DNA of 21,073 bases from RDXT01 sp033765305. Lineage in GTDB: Bacteria > Bacteroidota > Bacteroidia > J057. The notes beneath the pieces were generated by a model that ran no database searches, was not told the origin of the DNA, and saw only the letters and a program-made list of their open reading frames with translations. The translations under genes were made by a program, and so were the position numbers. The stretch is from the NCBI GenBank assembly GCA_033765305.1, contig JANRID010000069.1, positions 1 through 21,073 of the forward strand, read 5' to 3'. How positions within the stretch are numbered: the first letter of the stretch is position 1; each line of letters opens with the position of its first letter. Positions 15,681 to 21,073 of the stretch are shown piece after piece.

Positions 15681-16466
15681 TCAGATCTCTACCGGCAGGG
15701 CCCGGTCCATCCGGCGCATCCATTCGTACACCGGCTCGCCCAGCAGCTCGCGCTGCAGATCCAGCGAGGTGGATTCGCGCAGCGAAAAGTCCGGATCGTT
15801 GAAGTCCAGCGGGCGACGGTTCATCTGGATCACACACAGCAGCAGGCCCATCCCGAAGACCGTCATGGGCAAAAACCGCCGCGTACGGCTGAACCAGGGC
15901 GCGAACACAAGCACCAGCAGGCTGATGATCAGCACCCCCGCCAAAATGAGGATGAGATCGTAATTGTTCCACCACCAGGTCCAGCCCCAGCCGCCGGTGC
16001 GGATCTCCAGGGGGTAGAGCAGCCTGAAGCCGCCTGCAGGGCCTGCGGGAACGCAGAGGTCGGCGAGCACATGAATGACATAGCCCAAGCCGAACGCTAC
16101 GATATAGGGCATCAGGTAGCGCAGCGCCGATCCGTAGCTGGGCGCATGCCGGAGCACGGAGGTGTACACCACGCACAGCAGCAGGGCAAGGAGCACAGTA
16201 GCCAGCAGGCCGCCGGTCAGGGAATGCATGGGGCTGGCCTGGGGAATCCAGTACGCATGAAATCCGGCCTGGCGGCCCAGCTCGGCCAGCCCGCTCCAGG
16301 GAATCCGGGCATCCGGCGGTGCCCAGAGCAGGTCGAGATCCGGAAAGAGGCCTCCCAGAATCCCCAGCAGCATAATTTTAACCTGCTGGGAAGGCCTGCA
16401 CGGGGCGAATGCTGCTACGGCCGCCCCAGATATCCATCCCAGCAGTATATGAATCATCGGGTCCAC
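15681..16466 (-). CDS. YdjM-family (metal-dependent hydrolase-like) membrane protein
   Basis: A 261-residue multi-pass membrane protein of the PF04307/YdjM type. Diagnostic pieces are 'GGLFPDLDLL' (38-47), 'SPMHSLTGG' (78-86) and 'GYVIHVLADL' (about 129-138), which supply the Asp/His residues that earned the family its 'metal-dependent hydrolase' name. Hydrophobic segments lie near 6-22, 30-45, 84-104, 118-138, 170-190 and 202-215. The C-terminal tail (about 215-261) is soluble and charged. In proteobacteria some members are LexA-regulated, but nothing here shows an SOS box. It starts at the ATG at 16466, or possibly at 16457, which gives the more family-like 'MIHILLGW'. It is convergent with the helicase gene, 6 bp between stops, and 113 bp downstream of alaS. 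The biochemical function is unknown. Confidence 0.75.
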   Translation of the reverse strand: MDPMIHILLGWISGAAVAAFAPCRPSQQVKIMLLGILGGLFPDLDLLWAPPDARIPWSGLAELGRQAGFHAYWIPQASPMHSLTGGLLATVLLALLLCVVYTSVLRHAPSYGSALRYLMPYIVAFGLGYVIHVLADLCVPAGPAGGFRLLYPLEIRTGGWGWTWWWNNYDLILILAGVLIISLLVLVFAPWFSRTRRFLPMTVFGMGLLLCVIQMNRRPLDFNDPDFSLRESTSLDLQRELLGEPVYEWMRRMDRALPVEI

Positions 16467-16487
16467 GTGTTACGGTTCTGCTTGCAT

Positions 16488-16512
16488 GCCGGACCGGGAA
16501 TCCCGGTCCGGC
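16488..16512 (-). terminator. Strong GC-rich hairpin between alaS and the YdjM-family gene
   Basis: A perfect 11-bp stem GCCGGACCGGG (16488-16498) / CCCGGTCCGGC (16502-16512) has a 3-nt loop. It lies about 68 bp past the alaS stop and 22 bp before the next minus-strand start. No T tract follows on either strand, so it is not a classical intrinsic terminator; it may end alaS transcription with Rho, protect the 3' end, or act in the leader of the downstream gene. Confidence 0.5.
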
Positions 16513-16579
16513 CTTGTGTGTGTGCAGCAAGAACCAGCATCGCCGCCGCTTTGTTCGGCGCGGTGCCCGCAAGCCTGAT

Positions 16580-19207
16580 TTACAGCAGTTCTTCAATCTT
16601 GTCCACCGCTTCCTGCAGCCTTGCGGGGTCTTTTCCGCCCGCGGTGGCATAGAAGGGCTGGCCGCCGCCGCCGCCTTGAATCGGCTTGGCCAGCTCCCGG
16701 ACGAGATGGCCGGCATGGTAGCGGTTTTCGGCGGCGAGGCTGTCGCTCAGGATCACGCTCAGCTGCGGCTTGCCGCCGATGACCGCGCCCAGCACGATGA
16801 GCGCGCGGCCTTCGGCGCTGCGCTTCAGATCGAAGCTGAGCTGTTTCAGGTCATCGGTGCTGCCTACCTGCACGATCCGGCGCAGCAGCTGCAGCTCGCC
16901 GCGGGTCTCGAAGGCGCCTGCCAGCGTTTCGCGGAGCGCCGCCAGCTTCTCGCTGTTGAGCTGGGCCAGCTCTTTTTCAAGCTGGCGGTTGCGCTCCAGC
17001 AGGTCATCGAGGGCTTTTTCGAGGCTGGCGGGCTGCTTGAGCTTCTCGGACAGGCGCTGAACCAGCGCCAGTTGGCTGTTGAGGTAGGCGGCGGCCTGTT
17101 CTCCGGTATAGGCCTCGATGCGCCGCACCCCGGCTGCCACCGAGCCTTCGGAGACAAACTTGAACAGCCGGATCTGGCTGGTGCGGGGCACATGGGTGCC
17201 GCCGCAGAGCTCCACGCTGAAGGCGGAGTCGAAGACAATCACGCGCACCTGCTCGCCGTATTTTTCCCCGAAAAGCGCCATTGCGCCCATGGCCCGGGCC
17301 GCTGCAATGGGCATTTCCCGGTACTCCGTCAGCGGGATGTCGGCGGCAATCCGTTCGTTGACGATCGCCTCCACCTGCGTCAGCTCTTCGTCGCTCACCC
17401 GTGCGAAGTGCGAAAAGTCGAATCGCAGCACCGACTCGCTGACCAGCGAGCCGCGCTGCTCCACATGGGAGCCGAGCACCTGGCGCAGGGCTGCATGCAC
17501 GAGGTGGGTGGCGGAATGGTTCTGGCTGGTGCGGTGGCGGGTCTGGGCATCTACCTCGGCATGCCATTCGCCGTCGGCTTCCTGCGGGAGCCGGTCCACG
17601 GTGTGCACAATCAGCTCGTTCTCCTTCTTCGTGTCCAGCACCCGAATCGATTCGAGGCTGCTGCGCAGCAGCCCCCGGTCGCCGGTCTGGCCGCCGCTTT
17701 CCGCATAAAACGGCGTTTCTTCCAACACGATGTGATACTCGGCCTTGTTCTGCCTGCGTATGGTGCGGTACTGGCGGATGCGGGTCTGCATGGCCAGGGT
17801 GTCGTAGCCGACGAAGCGGGGCAGATCCGGGGAGGGATGTACGACGATCCAGTCGCCGGTATTGACTTCGGTCGCCTCGCGGCTGCGGGTTTTCTGTTCC
17901 TGCAGCAGGGTTTCGAATGCAGCCATATCCACCTCCAGCCCGCGCTCCTGAGCCATCAGGCGGGTGAGGTCGATGGGAAAGCCGAAGGTATCGTAGAGCT
18001 TGAAGGCAAACTGCCCGTCGATGCGGGCTGCGCCCCGGTGTTCGGAGAGCCAGGCGTCGAACATCTGGGAGCCCTTTTCCAGCTTGGAGAGAAAGCCTTT
18101 TTCCTCTTCGAGGATGATGCGGGCAATGAAGGCCTCCTGTGCGCCCACCTCGGTGAACACACCTTTATATACTTGTGCGAGGACGGGGACCAGCTCGTGC
18201 AGGAAGGGCGTATGCAGCCCCAGGTAGCTGAATGCGTAGCGGGATGCGCGGCGCAGGATGCGGCGGATCACATAGCCGGCGCCGGTATTGGAAGGCAGCT
18301 GCCCGTCGCCGATGGTGAAGACGATGGCGCGGATATGATCCATGACCACCCGCATGGCCACCTGCTGCATATGCGGGGCGTCCGCGTAGCGGATGCGGGT
18401 TTTGGCTTCGAGGTAGGTGCGGGCAGGGTCGAAGAGGTCCGTGTCGTAGGTGGAGTGCTTGCCCTGGAGGACCATGCAGAGGCGCTCGAAGCCCATGCCG
18501 GTATCGACATGCTTTTCGGGCAGATCTTCGAGGGAGCTGTCGGCGCGGCGGTTGAACTGGATAAAGACGAGGTTCCAGATCTCGATCACCTCCGGGGTGC
18601 CCTGGTTGACGAGGGCGCTTCCGGGCGAGAGGGCACGGGCCTCGTCGCTGCGGAGATCCACGTGGATCTCGGAGCAGGGGCCGCAGGGGCCGGTGTCGCC
18701 CATTTCCCAGAAGTTGTCCTTCTTGCCGCAGTACAGGATATGGTCTTCGGGCAGGTATCGGCGCCAGAAGGCTACGGCCTCCTCGTCGGCGGGCAGGCCT
18801 TCGGCCTCGTCGCCGCCGAAGACCGTGGCGTACATCCGGGCCGGATCGATGCCGTAATGGGCTGTAAGCAGCTCCCAGGCCCATTCGATGGCCTCCGCCT
18901 TGTAGTATTCGCCGATGGACCAGTTTCCGAGCATTTCAAACATGGTGTGGTGGTAGGTATCGTGCCCCACCTCCTCCAGGTCATTGTGTTTTCCGGAAAC
19001 CCGCAAACATTTTTGCGTGTCGGCGATTCTACGGAATGAAGGAGTCTTCAGACCCAGGAAGAGGTCTTTGAACTGGTTCATGCCGGCATTGGTGAACATC
19101 AGCGTCGGGTCGTTTTTCACGACGATCGGAGCCGAGGGTACGATCTGGTGCGCTTTTTGCTGAAAAAAGTCCAGAAAGGTTTGGCGAATCTCACGGGTCG
19201 TTTGCAT
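16580..19207 (-). CDS. alaS: Alanyl-tRNA synthetase
   Basis: The 875-residue enzyme charges tRNA-Ala in the cytoplasm. The N-terminal catalytic domain begins 'REIRQTFLDFF', then 'FTNAGMNQFKDLFLG', 'GHDTYHHTMFEMLGNWS' and 'VDTGMGFERL' (about 236-245). The editing domain has the zinc/active-site motifs 'HSATHL' (about 565) and 'CGGTH' (about 667), which deacylate Ser- and Gly-tRNA-Ala. A coiled coil (about 700-770) and a C-terminal DHHA1 domain ending with the glycine-rich 'QGGGGGQPFYATAGG' complete it. All parts are present and length is normal. The ATG at 19207 fits the family start; a longer frame from a TTG at 19240 adds 11 non-conserved residues. It diverges from the M23 peptidase gene and is transcribed from a box about 85 bp upstream. 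Confidence 0.97.
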   Translation of the reverse strand: MQTTREIRQTFLDFFQQKAHQIVPSAPIVVKNDPTLMFTNAGMNQFKDLFLGLKTPSFRRIADTQKCLRVSGKHNDLEEVGHDTYHHTMFEMLGNWSIGEYYKAEAIEWAWELLTAHYGIDPARMYATVFGGDEAEGLPADEEAVAFWRRYLPEDHILYCGKKDNFWEMGDTGPCGPCSEIHVDLRSDEARALSPGSALVNQGTPEVIEIWNLVFIQFNRRADSSLEDLPEKHVDTGMGFERLCMVLQGKHSTYDTDLFDPARTYLEAKTRIRYADAPHMQQVAMRVVMDHIRAIVFTIGDGQLPSNTGAGYVIRRILRRASRYAFSYLGLHTPFLHELVPVLAQVYKGVFTEVGAQEAFIARIILEEEKGFLSKLEKGSQMFDAWLSEHRGAARIDGQFAFKLYDTFGFPIDLTRLMAQERGLEVDMAAFETLLQEQKTRSREATEVNTGDWIVVHPSPDLPRFVGYDTLAMQTRIRQYRTIRRQNKAEYHIVLEETPFYAESGGQTGDRGLLRSSLESIRVLDTKKENELIVHTVDRLPQEADGEWHAEVDAQTRHRTSQNHSATHLVHAALRQVLGSHVEQRGSLVSESVLRFDFSHFARVSDEELTQVEAIVNERIAADIPLTEYREMPIAAARAMGAMALFGEKYGEQVRVIVFDSAFSVELCGGTHVPRTSQIRLFKFVSEGSVAAGVRRIEAYTGEQAAAYLNSQLALVQRLSEKLKQPASLEKALDDLLERNRQLEKELAQLNSEKLAALRETLAGAFETRGELQLLRRIVQVGSTDDLKQLSFDLKRSAEGRALIVLGAVIGGKPQLSVILSDSLAAENRYHAGHLVRELAKPIQGGGGGQPFYATAGGKDPARLQEAVDKIEELL

Positions 19208-19291
19208 CCTTTTGTCTGGTAATGAAACGGTTGGTTTCAAAAATTCCGGATGGTGTTTTTGGATTACGTGAAAAATGTCTTATTTTGGTCG

Positions 19292-19299
19292 CAAAGATA
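19292..19299 (-). promoter_or_regulatory. -7 box of the alaS promoter
   Basis: On the minus strand TATCTTTG exactly matches the Bacteroidota -7 element TAnnTTTG, in an AT-rich spacer between divergent genes. It would start an alaS transcript with a leader of about 78 nt. No perfect -33 TTTG is seen upstream. On the plus strand TATTTTG (19281-19287) could serve the M23 gene but is weaker. Confidence 0.5.
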
Positions 19300-19402
19300 G
19301 CACCTTTTCCCACTGCAGAAAATCCCGCATTCCTTCTTACTCACGGACCCAGGCATATTTCCACTTGCTCTGATTCCAATGCCTTAACTAACTCCTGTTC
19401 CT

Positions 19403-20356
19403 ATGGCGAAACCGGTACGTTATCTCTATGATGAGGAAAGCTGTTCTTTTTTTCCAGAGCAGATTACGCTCAAGACCCGGATTAAAAGCACCCTTCCCTA
19501 CATAGGGGCCTCTCTGCTGCTTTCCGCACTGATTCTGGCAGGGGTTTTCTCGATCTACGACAGTCCGAAGGAAGTGCTGCTGCGCAAGCAGAATCAAATG
19601 CTCGCCGCACAGATCGGCCTGCTCGAAGGGCAGTTTGCCCAGCTCGAAGAGCAGGTCAACGGCCTCCACAAGCAGGATAATGAATTCTACCGCAGCCTCA
19701 TGCAGGCCGAGCCGATGGACAACGGCGAATGGCAGTCGGGCATCGGGGGCGCTGTAGGCCAGGATTCGCTCGGCGTGGATGTGCTCGACGACGCCAAGGC
19801 CCGCATCGAGCGCCTCAACAACAAGATTCAGCTCCAGAACAAGAGCTACGAGTTCCTCTTCACCCGTCTGGCCGACAATACCGAGGAGCTCCGCCATACC
19901 CCCGCCATCAAGCCGGTCAAAGGCCGCATCATCTCCGGCTTCGGCTGGCGGATGCACCCCATCCAGAATTTCCGCAAGCTCCACACCGGCATCGACATGG
20001 AGGCTGCCATGGGCACCGAGGTGTTCGCTGCTGCCGACGGGGTAGTCAAGCTGGCCGACGTCAGCCAGGGCGGCTACGGCCTGCAGGTCGAGATCGAGCA
20101 CGGCAGCTTCGGCTACGTCACCAAATACGCCCACCTGTCCCAGGTCAAGGTGCGTGCAGGACAGCGCGTCAAGCGCGGCGAGGTGGTCGGCTACTCCGGC
20201 AGCTCCGGCCTCTCCAAAGGCCCGCACCTGCACTACGAGATCATCAAGCGCGGCGAAAAGATCAATCCGATCGATTATTTCTACGGCGACCAGACCCCGC
20301 AGGAATATGTGCAGCTCCGCCAGGATGCCGAGGTCGAAAACATGTCCATGGACTGA
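19403..20356 (+). CDS. M23 (LytM-type) metallopeptidase, membrane-anchored
   Basis: A 317-residue protein with a short cytoplasmic N-terminus (1-29), one membrane segment (about 30-51), coiled-coil regions (about 56-95 and 128-165) and a C-terminal LytM domain (about 170-292). The peptidase zinc site is intact: H194 and D198 in 'HTGIDMEA', H244 in 'YAHLS', and H275/H277 in 'GPHLHYEI'. By family it is a peptidoglycan DD-endopeptidase acting in the periplasm, or a regulator of cell-wall hydrolases; an intact HxxxD/HxH set favours an active enzyme. It is 22 bp upstream of a MerR-type gene and divergent from alaS, an arrangement I recall as common in Bacteroidota (from memory, not checked). The ATG at 19403 gives a typical start for the family. 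Confidence 0.9.
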   Translation: MAKPVRYLYDEESCSFFPEQITLKTRIKSTLPYIGASLLLSALILAGVFSIYDSPKEVLLRKQNQMLAAQIGLLEGQFAQLEEQVNGLHKQDNEFYRSLMQAEPMDNGEWQSGIGGAVGQDSLGVDVLDDAKARIERLNNKIQLQNKSYEFLFTRLADNTEELRHTPAIKPVKGRIISGFGWRMHPIQNFRKLHTGIDMEAAMGTEVFAAADGVVKLADVSQGGYGLQVEIEHGSFGYVTKYAHLSQVKVRAGQRVKRGEVVGYSGSSGLSKGPHLHYEIIKRGEKINPIDYFYGDQTPQEYVQLRQDAEVENMSMD

Positions 20357-20378
20357 TCCTTCCTAAGCGGTTGCGGAC

Positions 20379-20714
20379 GTGGCTGCGGACCCCGAACACA
20401 TTCAGAAACAGTATTATACGATCGGAGAGGTAGCCCGGGATCTCAACCTGAGCGCCTCTCTGATCCGTTTTTGGGAAACGGAATTCCGCGAGGTGAGCCC
20501 CCGCAAAAACCGCAAGGGCAACCGGGTCTATACCCCCAAAGACATCGAAACCCTCCAGAAAATCCAGTACCTCCTCAAGGTGCGCAAGTATACCATCCAG
20601 GGGGCCCGCGAGCGGCTCCGCCAGGATCAGGACGGCGTGCGCGAAGAGCTGCAGATGCGCGAGACCCTGCTGAAATTGCGTTCGTTTCTTTTGGAAATTC
20701 GGGAATCCCTGTAG
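20379..20714 (+). CDS. MerR-family transcriptional regulator
   Basis: A 111-residue regulator with a GTG start (no in-frame ATG precedes the domain). The MerR helix-turn-helix and wing cover about 12-80: 'YYTIGEVARDLNLSASLIRFWETEF' spans residues 12-36, then 'RKGNRVYTPKDIETLQKI' and 'KYTIQGARERLRQ'. A short helical tail (about 84-111), which should form the dimer coiled coil, ends the protein. No cysteine cluster or ligand-binding domain is attached, so it is not a metal sensor of the classical type. It follows the M23 peptidase gene by 22 bp and is probably in the same operon. Its targets are unknown. Length is normal for this Bacteroidota subgroup. Confidence 0.88.
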   Translation: MAADPEHIQKQYYTIGEVARDLNLSASLIRFWETEFREVSPRKNRKGNRVYTPKDIETLQKIQYLLKVRKYTIQGARERLRQDQDGVREELQMRETLLKLRSFLLEIRESL

Positions 20715-20731
20715 ATATTTGCCTCCCGGTT

Positions 20732-20766
20732 TGTGCATCGCATCGTCTTCCCCCCCGTTATGCACA
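20732..20766. repeat. 7-bp inverted repeat upstream of the tRNA gene
   Basis: TGTGCAT (20732-20738) is repeated as its complement ATGCACA (20760-20766) with a 21-bp spacer containing a C7 run. It lies between the MerR stop and the tRNA and ends 11 bp before it. It may be an operator-like element or chance. Confidence 0.25.
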
Positions 20767-20777
20767 GATCTCCGGTT

Positions 20778-20852
20778 CGGGATGTAGCTCAGTCCGGTTA
20801 GAGTACACGTCTGGGGGGCGTGGGGCCGCCAGTTCGAATCTGGCCTTCCCGA
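20778..20852 (+). tRNA. tRNA-Pro (anticodon GGG)
   Basis: A complete 75-nt cloverleaf. The acceptor stem starts CGGGATG, the D stem is GCTC/GAGT, the anticodon stem is CACGT/GCGTG with loop CTGGGGG (anticodon GGG at 20813-20815), the variable loop is 5 nt, and the T arm is GCCAG-TTCGAAT-CTGGC. The acceptor 3' side is CTTCCCG with discriminator A. C1-G72 and A73 fit proline identity, and the tRNA reads CCC and CCT codons. CCA is not encoded, which is usual in this phylum. The 6-67 pair is a T-T mismatch. A strong terminator follows 5 bp later. Confidence 0.93.
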
Positions 20853-20857
20853 CACAC

Positions 20858-20884
20858 AAGGCAGCCTTGCGGCTGCCTTTTTTT
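20858..20884 (+). terminator. Rho-independent terminator after tRNA-Pro
   Basis: A perfect 9-bp stem AAGGCAGCC (20858-20866) / GGCTGCCTT (20871-20879) with a TTGC loop runs into seven T (20878-20884). It should end the tRNA transcript. Confidence 0.9.
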
Positions 20885-21073
20885 ATGCACCTCTGTCCAG
20901 TTTTCTGGCCGCTACGCAGCCCGCAGCAAGCCATGTAAGAATCCCCTCCGGATTTGCCGTCTCAACGGTCAGATTCCGTGCCCGTTTGGGGTATTTTGAT
21001 TGAATAATTATACTAAATTTGTATTGTTCAGTGAGGGAAGCATTTGAGGCTGCTGATTATCAAGCCCAGACAC
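20885..21073 (+). other. AT-rich region with promoter-like box at right edge
   Basis: No complete gene is seen here. The last about 80 bp are strikingly AT-rich compared with the rest of the window. TAAATTTG (21014-21021) exactly matches the Bacteroidota -7 element, with TTTTG 15 bp upstream (20994-20998), somewhat closer than usual. A GTG at 21031 opens a frame that stays open to the window end (14 codons), so a gene may begin here and continue outside; nothing about its product can be said. Confidence 0.35.

Noticed and set aside
16409..19039. Plus-strand open frame of 876 codons opposite alaS
   Set aside because: It is the antisense shadow of alaS: high-GC codons in the real gene suppress stops on the other strand. 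Its composition shows no domain, while the minus strand carries every AlaRS motif.
20471..20938. Open frame of 155 codons overlapping the MerR gene, tRNA and terminator
   Set aside because: It runs through a clear tRNA and hairpin terminator in another frame and has no domain.
1..21073. CRISPR array, insertion sequence, integrase or toxin-antitoxin pair
   Set aside because: No regularly spaced repeats, transposase/recombinase motifs or typical small paired genes were seen on either strand.

Overview
The window looks like a high-GC chromosomal segment of a member of the Bacteroidota, perhaps a Saprospiria-like lineage; the rank below phylum is a guess. The evidence is a subtilase with a type IX secretion (T9SS) C-terminal sorting tail, a DUF3667 zinc-ribbon membrane protein, PorT-like outer-membrane barrels, a short MerR regulator of the Bacteroidota type, general lack of Shine-Dalgarno sequences, and several TAnnTTTG boxes (the Bacteroidota -7 element) just upstream of genes. 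No plasmid, phage, IS or CRISPR signature is visible. Most of the region reads as ordinary chromosome with a few local oddities.

Layout. Positions 2-1951: two tandem paralogous outer-membrane beta-barrel genes, the first cut by the window edge. Positions 2020-3172: a lower-GC AlbA_2 (Schlafen-like)/ATPase gene broken by one extra T in a T8 run. Positions 3223-4317: a DUF3667 membrane protein. Positions 4382-5173 (minus): an M57 metzincin lipoprotein with its own terminator. Positions 5319-7856: a large T9SS-exported S8 peptidase. Positions 7929-9252: an ECF sigma factor and an RskA-like anti-sigma factor behind a good Bacteroidota promoter. Positions 9253-11447 (minus): a two-gene Fe-S operon resembling a split ETF:menaquinone oxidoreductase or HdrDE. 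Positions 11652-12602 (minus): an HSL-family esterase, divergent from a beta-carbonic anhydrase (12776-13426), which is followed by a PcrA/UvrD helicase (13455-15674). Positions 15681-16466 (minus): a YdjM-family membrane protein. Positions 16580-19207 (minus): alaS, divergent from an M23 peptidase (19403-20356) and a MerR regulator (20379-20714). A tRNA-Pro(GGG) with a strong terminator follows at 20778-20884, then an AT-rich stretch with a promoter-like box at the right edge.

Functionally the window mixes housekeeping (alaS, pcrA, tRNA-Pro, carbonic anhydrase) with cell-envelope and secreted functions (barrels, lipoprotein protease, T9SS subtilase, LytM protein), a membrane-stress-type sigma/anti-sigma switch and a respiratory electron-input module. 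I found no clearly new multi-gene defence or mobile system. The items most worth checking are the T8 frameshift, the Glu-for-Asp substitution in the S8 peptidase, the cluster of CGGAAA/TTTCCG motifs in the esterase/carbonic-anhydrase intergenic region, the 14-bp palindrome between two -7 boxes, and the mismatched acceptor stem of the tRNA.
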